Shown here one piece after another: positions 1-8,741 of a stretch of 64,000 nt of DNA (positions within the stretch are counted from its first letter, which is position 1; the number at the start of each line of letters is the position of its first letter). The position numbers were made by a program, and so were the translations under genes. A model generated the notes under the pieces. It ran no database searches, was not told the DNA's origin, and saw nothing but the letters and a program-made list of their open reading frames with translations. Source of the stretch: Oxalobacter sp. (lineage in GTDB: Bacteria; Pseudomonadota; Gammaproteobacteria; Burkholderiales; Burkholderiaceae_D); NCBI GenBank assembly GCA_016291665.1, contig JAEEYE010000007.1, positions 34,225 through 98,224 on the forward strand, in the 5' to 3' direction.

Positions 1-303
1 ACTGACAAGGATAAATTCGAAGTCACCAACTGGGCTGCTGAATACGGCATCCCTTGCGGTCCTGTCATGTCTATGAAGGATCTGGCTGTCGATCCATCCC
101 TGCGTAAAGTTGGTACCGTTGTTGAAGTCACCGACGAAGTTCGTGGTAACTACCTGACCGTTGGCGCTCCATTCAAGTTCTCTGCTTTCAAACCAGAAAT
201 CACCCGTGCTCCATTGCTGGGCGAACACTCTGTTGAAATCCTGAAAGAACTGGGTTACAGCGACGCTGATGTTCAGTCCATGAAAGACAACGCTGTTATC
301 TAA
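1..303 (+). CDS. frc: Formyl-CoA:oxalate CoA-transferase, C-terminal part
   Basis: This is the last 100 residues of a class III (CaiB/BaiF) CoA-transferase; the 5' part lies outside the window. The frame is open from base 1 and ends at TAA 301-303. The tail, with the segment YGIPCGPV and the closing [16 protein letters not shown], is what I recognise as Frc of Oxalobacter formigenes. Frc moves CoA from formyl-CoA to oxalate, giving oxalyl-CoA for decarboxylation by Oxc; this cytoplasmic pair drives the oxalate:formate exchange that powers the cell. A hairpin terminator follows directly, so frc is the last gene of its transcript. The family assignment is firm; the species-level reading is from memory of the family. 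Confidence 0.93.
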   Translation, partial: TDKDKFEVTNWAAEYGIPCGPVMSMKDLAVDPSLRKVGTVVEVTDEVRGNYLTVGAPFKFSAFKPEITRAPLLGEHSVEILKELGYSDADVQSMKDNAVI

Positions 304-326
304 TAGCTTTGCACCTTTCATTAAAA

Positions 327-354
327 GCGGCACTCTTCGGGGTGCCGTTTTTTA
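327..354 (+). terminator. Rho-independent terminator of frc
   Basis: A 6-bp stem (CGGCAC at 328-333 with GTGCCG at 342-347) around a UUCG-containing loop is followed by a run of six T. It lies 24 bases after the frc stop codon. Confidence 0.85.
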
Positions 355-368
355 TCCCCATGACCTCC

Positions 369-893
369 TTATCTCCCCCTCAGCGCTTTTGCCATAAAAA
401 CCGTCATTGCCGTGTGTCCTGACTGACCCAGTGGTGCTGGCAAATCCCGATACCCCTGCTTTCTATAGAGCGACACCGCATCCTTAAATGCAGGGATCGA
501 TTCCAGGTATACCCTGGCATACCCTGCCCCAACCGCTTTTTCTTCAACAAAACGCAGCAGTGACCGCCCAACACCTTTCCCCCTGACCTCAGGCAACGCA
601 TAGAATTTGACGATTTCTGCCATATCTTCAGGCAAGCCTGCCGTCGGGTAGAAGCCGCACCCTGCACAGACACGGCCGTGCCATTCCACCACCCAGTATC
701 CTGCCCTTTCTACGTCAAAAACCTGTGAAAGCGTATCAGTCTCTGGATCATCATAGACGCTATGGATCTTGGGCGCTTGGAACTCCTCAAACGCCTGACG
801 GATGATACGGGCTACCGCTTGGTTATCCGCAGGTGTAATCTCCCTGAACCGAAACACCTCACCATCGACAACGTACGCTCCAGATATGCCCAT
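369..893 (-). CDS. GNAT-family N-acetyltransferase
   Basis: The 174-residue product has the GNAT fold signature. The acetyl-CoA pyrophosphate loop is VRGKGVGRSLL (about residues 103-113, Q/R-x-x-G-x-G type), followed by the helix that ends in AGYARVYLES and the C-terminal YRKQGY element. It would transfer an acetyl group from acetyl-CoA to an amine; the substrate cannot be read from the sequence. The start at 893 is preceded by AAGGGG at good spacing. It is the last gene of the minus-strand operon, 12 bases after the flavoprotein gene, so a detoxifying or modifying role in the same organosulfur pathway is possible but is inference. Confidence 0.8.
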   Translation of the reverse strand: MGISGAYVVDGEVFRFREITPADNQAVARIIRQAFEEFQAPKIHSVYDDPETDTLSQVFDVERAGYWVVEWHGRVCAGCGFYPTAGLPEDMAEIVKFYALPEVRGKGVGRSLLRFVEEKAVGAGYARVYLESIPAFKDAVSLYRKQGYRDLPAPLGQSGHTAMTVFMAKALRGR

Positions 894-905
894 CTTGTCA
901 CCCCT

Positions 906-1961
906 TCAATCAAAAACAGGGGTTTCCACGCCTAATACTTTATGGAGTTTTGGGGAAGTCGTTGTATATTGCAGGTGTACCCGCTTCTTAGGGAAGACGA
1001 ACGTACTGGCAGCAAAAGCAGCCAACGCCGCTTCATGAAAGCCCGAGAGGATCAATTTCTTCTTGCCAGGATAGGTATTGATATCTCCCACAGCAAAGAT
1101 ACCCGGAATGTTCGTCATGAATTTTTCCGTATCGACCACAATCTGACGACGGTCAATTTCCAGTCCCCAGTTGGCAATCGGTCCCAGTTTCGGCGAAAGG
1201 CCAAAAAAGACCAACAACGCATCTAAAGGAAGACGCCGCGTTACGCCATCTGCACCTGAAACCTTGATTTCCGTGAGCCTGCCGTTCTGCGTTTCAAAAC
1301 CTGCGACTTGACCGATCAATGCCTGCATCAGGAAGTCTTCGCACAACGCCTTCATCTTAGTCACAGACGCAGGCGCTGCACGGTACCCTTCACGACGGTG
1401 GAGCAAGATGACTGACTCTGCGATATCCACGAGCTTTAACGTCCAGTCAAGCGCCGAATCGCCCCCGCCGCAGATTACCAAGTTTTTACCACGAAAAGCT
1501 TCAGGATCTTTGACACGGTAAAAAAGCTGAGTTCCTTCAAACTGTTCAATGCCTTCAACCGGCAAAACCCTCGGTTGGAAAGCCCCCACCCCCGCTGCAA
1601 TAAAAACCGTCTTTGCAATAAACCGGGTATCCGCTGAAGTGGTGACATCAAAAAAACCATCATCACGCTTGGCTACATGCGTAACTTCCTGTCCCAAATG
1701 ATACGTCGGTTTGAACGGCTCAATCTGCTTTAAGAGGTTTTCTGTAAGCTCAATCCCCGTAACACTGGGCGCCGCAGGAATGTCATAAATGGGCTTATCA
1801 GGATACAGTTCCACACACTGCCCCCCCACATAAGGCAGGGAATCAATGACATGTGCCTTGATTTCAAGGAGCCCCAGCTCAAAAACCTGGAAAAGCCCAA
1901 CGGGGCCTGCCCCGACAATCACAGCATCCGCTTCAATCGATTGATTTGTATTTCTTTCCAT
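906..1961 (-). CDS. FAD/NAD(P)-dependent oxidoreductase, ferredoxin-NADP reductase type 2 (TrxR-like)
   Basis: The 351-residue protein has the thioredoxin-reductase-like fold: an N-terminal FAD motif ([10 protein letters not shown]), a central NAD(P)H motif ([13 protein letters not shown]) and a C-terminal FAD-closing motif ([19 protein letters not shown]). The CxxC redox pair of true thioredoxin reductases is absent, which fits the TrxR-like ferredoxin/flavodoxin-NADP+ reductases. It would pass electrons between NADPH and a small electron carrier in the cytoplasm. An in-frame GTG at 1973 is possible, but the ATG at 1961 begins the conserved region. It sits 27 bases after the cupin gene in the organosulfur operon and may supply reducing power to a step there (inference). 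Confidence 0.85.
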   Translation of the reverse strand: MERNTNQSIEADAVIVGAGPVGLFQVFELGLLEIKAHVIDSLPYVGGQCVELYPDKPIYDIPAAPSVTGIELTENLLKQIEPFKPTYHLGQEVTHVAKRDDGFFDVTTSADTRFIAKTVFIAAGVGAFQPRVLPVEGIEQFEGTQLFYRVKDPEAFRGKNLVICGGGDSALDWTLKLVDIAESVILLHRREGYRAAPASVTKMKALCEDFLMQALIGQVAGFETQNGRLTEIKVSGADGVTRRLPLDALLVFFGLSPKLGPIANWGLEIDRRQIVVDTEKFMTNIPGIFAVGDINTYPGKKKLILSGFHEAALAAFAASTFVFPKKRVHLQYTTTSPKLHKVLGVETPVFD

Positions 1962-1988
1962 TCCAAAACACACCTATATTCTTAGTCC

Positions 1989-2600
1989 CTAAGCATATTT
2001 GGAGAGCGTAACCACATCCTCTCCGCTCCATGTATACATGGCAAGCAAAGGTTCATCGCTCGTTTGCATCGCATGGACGGCGTTGCTTGGGTGCAGGATG
2101 AAACTGCCTGATTGATACCGCGTCTTCGTGCCTGACAATACCCACTGCGCCGTCCCTGAGAGCACATAATAGAGTTCGGTTGCCGGATGGAAATGGGCAG
2201 GATAAAGGCTCTCAGGCGCAATCAATGTAAACCCAAAACAAAATTGGTTGCTGACGTACGGTGCCTCAGGCCCAATGATTTCCGCCCACGCCATACGAAG
2301 TCCCAAATCGGGTAAATCGGCACGCGGCTCATAATTGTATTTCCAGGGAAGCACCGGCACCGCTTTTGCAAATGCATCACGTAACGGCTGGGTTTCAGGC
2401 ACACCGTTTTCAAGTGCCTGGCTAATGAATGCTGTCACCGGTAACCGTGATGGCTTGAACGTCCCAGTTGGTTCCGGAATAGGCAATTCAAGCACTAGGG
2501 ACGCTTCAACCCCAACCGCATCCTGGATAACCGCACGATTTGACAAAACCTGACGTGCGGCAAGGATCACATCAACTATCCGACTGTCTGGATGGCTCAC
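1989..2600 (-). CDS. Cupin protein of the DMSP-lyase (DddL/DddQ-like) family
   Basis: The 203-residue protein has a C-terminal cupin barrel. The first cupin motif is HFHPATELYYVLSGTAQW, supplying the H-x-H-x4-E metal ligands and the Tyr found in DddL/DddQ-type dimethylsulfoniopropionate lyases. The second motif is near SFILHPSNAVHAM, with the third His. The N-terminal half (PSRLPVTAFISQAL ... PWKYNY) matches the helical extension of this family. Characterised relatives cleave DMSP to dimethyl sulfide and acrylate, but many relatives have unknown substrates. The start is GTG at 2600, with AAGGAG six to seven bases upstream. It lies between a methyltransferase and a flavoprotein gene, so action on a sulfur compound is likely; DMSP itself is unproven. 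Confidence 0.75.
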   Translation of the reverse strand: MSHPDSRIVDVILAARQVLSNRAVIQDAVGVEASLVLELPIPEPTGTFKPSRLPVTAFISQALENGVPETQPLRDAFAKAVPVLPWKYNYEPRADLPDLGLRMAWAEIIGPEAPYVSNQFCFGFTLIAPESLYPAHFHPATELYYVLSGTAQWVLSGTKTRYQSGSFILHPSNAVHAMQTSDEPLLAMYTWSGEDVVTLSKYA

Positions 2601-2612
2601 CTGGTACTCCTT

Positions 2613-3575
2613 CTATGGTGCTTTTGGCGTGGATTTCAGAACTACTACCGTATGTCCGATGGCTTCGCCCTTTTGCCAGGCCGACAAAGCAGCTTTAGCT
2701 GACAGCGCTTTCGGTGCAAGGGCTTTTTCCAAGGCGAAGGCTTGTCGGCCCGACGTTTCAAGAACGACATCAGCAAATACCGCCTTCAAGTCTGCCACCC
2801 GGTAGAAATGGAAAGGTCCCAGCCCCTCAGCTTCCTGTTTGGCATAACCGGCCAGCACTTCAGCCGCTTCAGCCTGCACTTTCCAGGTATAGGTAAAGAT
2901 TTCAGCCGAAAAGCCTGCCAGTTCGCCCAACTGTCTGAAGACATCCAACGCAACACGCCCGCCCAATGTGGAATAGACCGATCCTGTCTCGGTCAGGTAA
3001 TCTTTGGCTTGGCGCAACGCAAGATAATGGAGGTCAAGCATCTGACGGTGTACCAGTTCCGGAATCGGTTCAGCACGTTTTTCCAAGTAATGACCACTGT
3101 TTCTGCTATCAGTAATGTCTGTGTCAGCCGCCAATGGGACATTGGGCAGGTTTTCATAAATGACGTCATAATGCGGTTGCCCTGCTAAAGGCGATAATAG
3201 ATCGCCTGCGCCATACTCAAAAGCCACTGTCTCAGAAGCACGCAGATTGTCCCGGACATTGTGCACTGCCGTATCGACAACATCCTCTTGCAGGTCGGTA
3301 AATCCCACCCGCGTCGATCCCAAGAGTTCAATGGCCGCCAAGACATCGAGGCCTGATCCGGTACCGATAGAGCAAAAGGAAGGAACGGCCTTGCCAGCTT
3401 GTTGACGGATCAGCTTAAAAGCCGGTGCAGCAACAGAAGCCACCCAGTCGCTCGCTAAATCTTCGGTTTTAGGTAAATAAGCATGACTGGATACGGCTAT
3501 CGCTAAGACATCGGCAATACGCTTTGGCGCAACGGAAAGTCCTAGATAATGCTTCGTTTGGACTTGTATGTTCAT
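2613..3575 (-). CDS. Class I SAM-dependent methyltransferase
   Basis: About 320 residues. The SAM-binding glycine-rich motif reads SIGTGSGLDVLAAIELLG, followed by an acidic residue ending the second strand (GFTDLQED) and a post-motif YDVIYENLPNVP in the place where N6- or protein-methylases have NPPY, here ENLPN. The substrate is unknown. Two starts are possible: ATG 3581, overlapping the metY stop as ATGA, or ATG 3575, which has GGAAGGA six bases upstream and is preferred. Either way translation is probably coupled to metY. Position between metY and a DddL-like cupin suggests an S-methyl or thiol substrate, which is inference. Confidence 0.78.
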   Translation of the reverse strand: MNIQVQTKHYLGLSVAPKRIADVLAIAVSSHAYLPKTEDLASDWVASVAAPAFKLIRQQAGKAVPSFCSIGTGSGLDVLAAIELLGSTRVGFTDLQEDVVDTAVHNVRDNLRASETVAFEYGAGDLLSPLAGQPHYDVIYENLPNVPLAADTDITDSRNSGHYLEKRAEPIPELVHRQMLDLHYLALRQAKDYLTETGSVYSTLGGRVALDVFRQLGELAGFSAEIFTYTWKVQAEAAEVLAGYAKQEAEGLGPFHFYRVADLKAVFADVVLETSGRQAFALEKALAPKALSAKAALSAWQKGEAIGHTVVVLKSTPKAP

Positions 3576-3577
3576 TG

Positions 3578-4903
3578 TCATTCCTTCCGAGCTGCTTGAA
3601 GTGCCTGTTCAAAATCACGGAGGATGTCGGCCTCATCTTCAATACCGACCGACACACGGATCATGTCATCAGGGATCCCGGCAGCCAACCTTTCTTCACG
3701 GGAGAGCTGCGCATGGGTGCTTGATGCCGGATGCAAGACCATCGTACGGGCATCGCCCACATGGACGACCAAAGATGCGATTTTTAAGGCTTTCACAAAT
3801 GGACGGATTGCACCAATCCCACCTTTTAAGCCAAACGTCAAGACACCACTGGCACCTTTATGGTTGAAATACTTGGCAATACGCCCATAACTTCTATGGT
3901 CTTCCAACCCAGGATAGTTGACCCAATTCACCTGTGGATGACCTTTCAGGTATTGAGCCAACGCCAAGGCATTACTGCTGTGGCGGGGCATCCGCAAGTG
4001 CAACGTTTCCAGCCCCAAGTTCAGTAAGAAGGCATTGAACGGGCTGATTGTCACCCCAAAGTCACGCAGGTACTGCGCCCTCGCCTTGGCAATGAAAGCG
4101 GCCTTACCAAACTTCCCCCAATAAGATGTATTCGCATACAACCTGTCTGGTTCGACAAAGTCTGGGAATTTACCGTTATCCCACTGATAAGTGCCGCCAT
4201 CGACAACAACACCCCCCAAGGACGTTGCCTGCCCACCAATATATTTTGTCGCCGAATGGATAACGATATCCGCACCGTGCTTTAAGGGATTGGTGAGGTA
4301 AGGCGAAGCGAGCGTGTTGTCCACAATGAACGGCAAATCAAATTCGCGAGCCAAGCCTGAGAGCTTGTCAAAGTCCAGAATATCCAGCGCTGGATTGCCA
4401 ATCGTCTCGCCAAAGAGCAAGCGCGTATTCGGACGGAAAGCCTTACGCAGTTCCTCGGCAGGGGCTTCTGGGTCAATGAATGTCGTCTCCACGCCCAGTT
4501 TCTTTAAGGTCGTGCCAAACAGGACGTAAGAGCCACCATAAATGGTTTTGGCAGACACAATATGGTCACCCGCTTTAACCAGATTGGAGACCGCCAAGAG
4601 AACAGCCGACTGGCCTGATGCCGTTGAAATGGCGCCGACACCACCTTCTAAAAGTGCCACCTTCTGTTCAAAGGCAGCAAAGGTCGGATTACCCGTACGG
4701 ATATATTTATAGCCGCTTTCTTCCAATGAAAACAGCCGTCCAACCTGATCGACGTCTTCAAATTTGTACGATGCCGTCTGATAAATCGGCAGGATACGTG
4801 GCCCACCAACTTCTGGGACAAAGCCACCCTGTACGCACTGCGTCCCAATTCCCCAGGTTGTCTGGTCATTGATGGACGGTACGTTTTCACTTTTTGCTGT
4901 CAT
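3578..4903 (-). CDS. metY: O-acetylhomoserine sulfhydrylase (Cys/Met metabolism PLP enzyme)
   Basis: The 441-residue protein is a Cys/Met-metabolism PLP enzyme of the O-acetylhomoserine aminocarboxypropyltransferase type. The N-terminal TQCVQGGF...PRILPIYQTASY, the PLP lysine in SATKYIGGQATSLGG, and the C-terminal HPASSTHAQLS are family hallmarks. It joins sulfide or methanethiol to O-acetylhomoserine, giving homocysteine or methionine. A longer frame begins at 4972, but the ATG at 4903 starts the conserved N-terminus and has a purine-rich upstream sequence. It lies 92 bases after the substrate-binding protein gene of an organosulfur-type ABC transporter, so it probably fixes the sulfur that the transporter imports (inference). 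Confidence 0.9.
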   Translation of the reverse strand: MTAKSENVPSINDQTTWGIGTQCVQGGFVPEVGGPRILPIYQTASYKFEDVDQVGRLFSLEESGYKYIRTGNPTFAAFEQKVALLEGGVGAISTASGQSAVLLAVSNLVKAGDHIVSAKTIYGGSYVLFGTTLKKLGVETTFIDPEAPAEELRKAFRPNTRLLFGETIGNPALDILDFDKLSGLAREFDLPFIVDNTLASPYLTNPLKHGADIVIHSATKYIGGQATSLGGVVVDGGTYQWDNGKFPDFVEPDRLYANTSYWGKFGKAAFIAKARAQYLRDFGVTISPFNAFLLNLGLETLHLRMPRHSSNALALAQYLKGHPQVNWVNYPGLEDHRSYGRIAKYFNHKGASGVLTFGLKGGIGAIRPFVKALKIASLVVHVGDARTMVLHPASSTHAQLSREERLAAGIPDDMIRVSVGIEDEADILRDFEQALQAARKE

Positions 4904-4995
4904 GATAAAACTCGCTTTCCGAATCAAACGCCCAATCGGATCTTCGACGGACGCATAAGAGGCAGGTGCCACCGGTCATGGCACCGCCTATAGGG

Positions 4996-6006
4996 TTACT
5001 TCACATTGGCAACTTCAGCTGCCGTATAGGTATCCGGCACTCCCTGCTGGAACAAGTAGACCTTGTCTGCAAAGGCTTTTGCGTCAGTCCCCTGCTTTAG
5101 GAGACCAATCTGGGCAAACGCCTGCGCGTTCTTGTAAACCGCTTCATAGCCACCTTTGACAGAAGGCTTATAGTTGTAACCTCTTAGTAACTTCGTATTG
5201 ACTTCGAGGTCACCAGCAACATACTTCTTATCCAGCTGGATCTTGGCCGCTTCTTCAGGATGAGCCTGAACCCATGCGGAAGCTTTCAAAATCGCCCTTG
5301 TCAGGCCAGCCGCAATTTCAGGATGTTCCTTGGCCAAGCGTGCAGCAACGAAAACGGCGCAGCAATACTCCGTATCAAACGGTGGGGTCTTTCCGCTGTC
5401 TAACAGCACCTTCAGGTCAAAGGCTTTTTCAGCAATCGCAGCAGCTGGGTCAACCAAGGCTATGACATCAACCGCCCCCTTTTGGAGTGCCTGTGGCAAA
5501 TCATTGCGTGAGAAGACCACAAACTCGACTTCGGGATTCTTCTCATCGACACTCACACCTTGCAGAATCAAAGCACGCTTCAACAGATACGTCGTAGCGT
5601 CAGCCAAACCTGGCACACCAATACGCTTGCCTTTCAAATCCTTAATCGATGCAATGCCAGCATCTTTTTTCGTCAGCACCTTGATGCAACCGGTATGCAA
5701 CCCTGCAACAAACTTAACGGGCAAGCCATTTTCAATCGGTTGCAAGAACTTGCTGATCAAGCCTGCCCCAACATCCAACTGACCTGATCCGAGTGCCTCT
5801 TGGACATGACCGGAATCAATCTGAACCATTTCTGGTTTGATGCCTTCCGCCTCAAAGAACCCCTTTTCAACGGCGACATGCATTGGGGCATGGCACAAGT
5901 GCGGCACATACGCAATCTTCAATGGGTAAGGACCTGTCCCCTTACTCGAGCAGGCGCTAAGCAGCGCTGCAAATGCCAAAACCAAAAACATCAGGTATCT
6001 CTTCAT
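4996..6006 (-). CDS. ABC transporter substrate-binding lipoprotein (SsuA/TauA/NMT1 type)
   Basis: The 336-residue protein starts with a lipoprotein signal (Lys-Arg, hydrophobic stretch, LLSAC with Cys19 as the lipidated residue). The mature part shows the NMT1/SsuA-like pattern: KIAYVPHLCHAPMHVAVEKGFFEAEGI, a GSGQLDVGAGL segment, and KDLKGKRIGVPG. Such proteins bind sulfonates, nitrate or thiamine precursors in the periplasm and deliver them to the membrane complex. The permease and ATPase are encoded upstream in the same operon, separated by a DUF1847 gene. The ligand cannot be read; the metY neighbour favours a sulfur compound. The 176-base gap before it may hold an internal promoter, but I could not identify one securely. 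Confidence 0.87.
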   Translation of the reverse strand: MKRYLMFLVLAFAALLSACSSKGTGPYPLKIAYVPHLCHAPMHVAVEKGFFEAEGIKPEMVQIDSGHVQEALGSGQLDVGAGLISKFLQPIENGLPVKFVAGLHTGCIKVLTKKDAGIASIKDLKGKRIGVPGLADATTYLLKRALILQGVSVDEKNPEVEFVVFSRNDLPQALQKGAVDVIALVDPAAAIAEKAFDLKVLLDSGKTPPFDTEYCCAVFVAARLAKEHPEIAAGLTRAILKASAWVQAHPEEAAKIQLDKKYVAGDLEVNTKLLRGYNYKPSVKGGYEAVYKNAQAFAQIGLLKQGTDAKAFADKVYLFQQGVPDTYTAAEVANVK

Positions 6007-6182
6007 GCCTTATCCCCTCTTAAAAAAGTCTCAAAATCAAAGCGACCTTCTTATGGCACCAAGTGATGCCGTATCTGGTCGTTGCCTATTTCCTATTTAT
6101 CCCAGCGGGGTTATAGGAATTAAAATGCAAAGCGTCAATCATTACTTTGTTATGTGTTAAAAAAGTATCCCTAACGATACCG

Positions 6183-6848
6183 TTAGAGCCCCAACTCCTT
6201 CTTAAACCGGCTATACATCGACTGCGCGGTATAAAGTGCCATCACTGGGTTATGTCCCAAGACACGGTCTTTTACAATCATGACCGTTGTCGGTGCATGG
6301 GAATATTTCAAAAACATCGTGTCATGTCCGACACACAGACCAATCACGATATTGAAATCTGTCCCCTGCTCTTCAAGCACCTTAGCTTGCATGATGGGGT
6401 TACACATCGACTCGTGCCCCGTGCCTCCGTTGAGTTTCTTCTCATTCGGCACACCGACTTCACACTTATCGACCGCCCCTACCTTGCAACCAACCGTATA
6501 ACTCTTGATCCCTACGGCTCTTAGGATTTTGACAAATTGCCGCGTCTCGGCCATTAAGCCGACACAGGAAGCAATCCCGACATACTGGTACCCCATCCGT
6601 TTAATAAATTCGATCGTCTCCTGTACGCGCGTCAGTTGACCATACGTCTCACCTTCCAGACAGGCTGACTGGACTGAAATCTCACCAGTGCGGTTTTCAT
6701 TCTTTTTGTAAATCTGAATGACCTGTTCCAGCTGTCCATCATTGACCTGTTCAGTCAGGCAGAACTTGGGATACTTAGCTTCATCGCGTCCTTTGCAAGC
6801 CAGCCGTGTGCAATCAGCACAGGTTAAAACAATCTCCTGCTTTGCCAT
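6183..6848 (-). CDS. DUF1847 cysteine-rich protein
   Basis: The 221-residue protein has the DUF1847 layout: an N-terminal CADCTRLACKGRDEAKYPKFC cluster, then SACLEGE, IASCVGLMAE, VGCKVGAVDKCEVG, ESMCNPI and GLCVGHDTMF. These conserved Cys residues suggest a metal or Fe-S centre, and members are annotated as metal-binding proteins of unknown function. A frame open upstream to 6983 overlaps the ATPase gene, but ATG 6848 has a strong AAGGGGG site six bases away and starts the conserved Cys motif. It sits between the ATPase and substrate-binding genes of one transporter, which suggests a role in the chemistry of the imported compound (inference). Confidence 0.82.
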   Translation of the reverse strand: MAKQEIVLTCADCTRLACKGRDEAKYPKFCLTEQVNDGQLEQVIQIYKKNENRTGEISVQSACLEGETYGQLTRVQETIEFIKRMGYQYVGIASCVGLMAETRQFVKILRAVGIKSYTVGCKVGAVDKCEVGVPNEKKLNGGTGHESMCNPIMQAKVLEEQGTDFNIVIGLCVGHDTMFLKYSHAPTTVMIVKDRVLGHNPVMALYTAQSMYSRFKKELGL

Positions 6849-6885
6849 CACAACCCCCTTACTCTTACCATGTGTAGCAGCACCA

Positions 6886-7665
6886 TCAGAGGTAAAACTC
6901 CGGTTCCTGAGTTTCGCCACCAAAATCCAGCAACTTGAGAATTTCGCCCCGATAATGGAGGAAGTCTGCACTGCTCCTTGCACGAGGCCATGGCAGCTCC
7001 ACCTCGACGACTTTGGCTATCCGACCTGGCCTTGGCGACATCACGACGATGGTATCTGACAAATAGATGGCTTCATCCACATCATGCGTCACCATAATCA
7101 TCGTCATATGCCGCTCCCGCCAGATCCTTAAAATCTCGTCCTGCATATGCATCCGCGTAAACGCATCCAATGCGCCCAACGGTTCATCCAACAGCAAAAC
7201 CTTCGGGTGGCTGACAATTGCACGGGCTAAGCTTGCGCGCTGGCACATACCGCCTGATAACTGGTGTGGGTAATAATCACCAAAGCCTTTTAACCCCACC
7301 AGTTCAATGAAGTCATCAACCCGGTCTTTCGTCTCCTGGTAGATGCCTTGGGCTTTCAAACCAAATGCAATGTTGTTGCGGATTGTCAGCCACGGGAAAA
7401 GCGTATGCTGCTGGAACATGAACCCCCGGTCACTGCCAGGTTTATCAATTTTCCTGCCATCGAGCGACAACTCCCCACGGTCTGGGTCAATCAGACCGGC
7501 AATCAAGCGCAACAAGGTGGACTTGCCGCAGCCCGAAGGTCCAATCAACGAAATGAACGACCCCGTTGGCACATCCAGGTTAATGTTTGACAGTGCCGTC
7601 ACGGTTTCGCCTTGGATATTGGTAAACCGCTTATCGACACCAGCAATCGAAATGCCCGCTACCAT
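6886..7665 (-). CDS. ABC transporter ATP-binding protein (SsuB/TauB type)
   Basis: The 259-residue ATPase has Walker A GPSGCGKST (residues 42-50), a Q-loop at FQQHTLFPWLT, the signature LSGGMCQRASLARA, Walker B VLLLDEPLGALD and the switch His in MVTHDVDEA. The FPWLT and LDAFTR elements are typical of nitrate/sulfonate/taurine importers. It energises import with the permease encoded just upstream, whose stop codon it overlaps by 7 bases (7659-7665), implying translational coupling. The Met-Cys in the signature region (LSGGMCQR) is a small variation from the usual LSGGMRQR. Confidence 0.92.
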   Translation of the reverse strand: MVAGISIAGVDKRFTNIQGETVTALSNINLDVPTGSFISLIGPSGCGKSTLLRLIAGLIDPDRGELSLDGRKIDKPGSDRGFMFQQHTLFPWLTIRNNIAFGLKAQGIYQETKDRVDDFIELVGLKGFGDYYPHQLSGGMCQRASLARAIVSHPKVLLLDEPLGALDAFTRMHMQDEILRIWRERHMTMIMVTHDVDEAIYLSDTIVVMSPRPGRIAKVVEVELPWPRARSSADFLHYRGEILKLLDFGGETQEPEFYL

Positions 7666-8660
7666 TTGATGACTCCTTTTTGCCAGACCAACACTTTGTC
7701 ACGCACCTTAAACAGCAATGTAATAATGAAATAGCAGATTAAAGACATCACCAAGAGTCCTGCATAGACATGGGCATAAGCCATCATGTCTTTCTGCCAA
7801 TTGATATACCAACCAATCCCATACTTAGCCCCAATCAGCTCAGCCGTCACCAAGGTAATGAACGAGGCGCAAGTACCATTGAAAATCCCGATAAACATAT
7901 GCGGCATCGCAGCGGGAATCCCTACATGGAAAATTGTGTATCGTTGGCTTGCGCCCATCGTCGCCGCCACCTCAAAATAAGCATTTTGAATATTGTTGAT
8001 CCCGTTCATCGTCAGCACCGTCGTCGGAAACCAAACAGCTAAAGCAATCAAGAATGCACTTGCCGAGACAACCGACGGAAAACTTACCAACACCAAAGGG
8101 ATCCAGGCTGTCGATGGAATCGGCCCTAAGATACGAACCAAGGGATGTACCCAATACCGAACGCCAGGAATGAAACCAATTGCGACACCTGTGACAACAC
8201 CTGCCAAGACACCGCCAATCCAGCCAATGACCTGCAAACGCAGGGAATAGAGCAAGCACTTCCCAAGAAACGCCGCATCTTCAATCAAAACACCAAAAAT
8301 CCGATCCAGTGACGGGAAATACAAAACGGGCAATGTAGCCGACTTGACTGTCAACAAATCCACCAAGGCTAAAAAGAGGACCACGCCTGCATAAAAAGGG
8401 GCTTTAACCTGATAAACCTGCTTAAACTTTGCTGACAACCATGAGATTGCCGCAGCCCCCAATGCAAACGCACCCAAGATCAACAAAACCCCGGCAAAAT
8501 AATGGTGAGTGGCAACCGGGTGTTCCGGTACATCGGGCAACCCCAATGACACCCCTAAGGCAACCCCAACTACCAAGACAGGCAAGAACACCTTGACCTG
8601 ATCCTTCTTGATGCGGAAATCATAGTCAACGACCTGTCTTGCTGATACCAATGTTTTCAT
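7659..8660 (-). CDS. ABC transporter permease (SsuC/TauC type)
   Basis: The 333-residue membrane protein has about seven hydrophobic segments. The cytoplasmic EAA loop reads EVAATMGASQRYTIFHVGIPAAMPHMFIG, which docks the ATPase. The N-terminal third carries extra membrane segments (about residues 24-45, 52-75, 85-105) compared with the shorter SsuC proteins. It is the first gene of the nine-gene minus-strand operon. The porin terminator lies directly upstream, so the operon needs its own promoter in the short gap 8661-8741, or depends on read-through from the porin. Confidence 0.9.
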   Translation of the reverse strand: MKTLVSARQVVDYDFRIKKDQVKVFLPVLVVGVALGVSLGLPDVPEHPVATHHYFAGVLLILGAFALGAAAISWLSAKFKQVYQVKAPFYAGVVLFLALVDLLTVKSATLPVLYFPSLDRIFGVLIEDAAFLGKCLLYSLRLQVIGWIGGVLAGVVTGVAIGFIPGVRYWVHPLVRILGPIPSTAWIPLVLVSFPSVVSASAFLIALAVWFPTTVLTMNGINNIQNAYFEVAATMGASQRYTIFHVGIPAAMPHMFIGIFNGTCASFITLVTAELIGAKYGIGWYINWQKDMMAYAHVYAGLLVMSLICYFIITLLFKVRDKVLVWQKGVIKW

Positions 8661-8675
8661 TGATGCTCCTTTGTG

Positions 8676-8716
8676 AAAAAAAGGGGTAGCAGACTGAGGG
8701 TTTTATCCACTACCCC
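8676..8716 (-). terminator. Rho-independent terminator of the porin gene
   Basis: On the minus strand a 7-bp stem (GGGGTAG with CTACCCC, bases 8710-8716 and 8683-8689) is followed by a run of seven T. It separates the porin from the transporter operon. Confidence 0.75.
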
Positions 8717-8741
8717 AAAAACTTTAATCGCTTCACATCAA

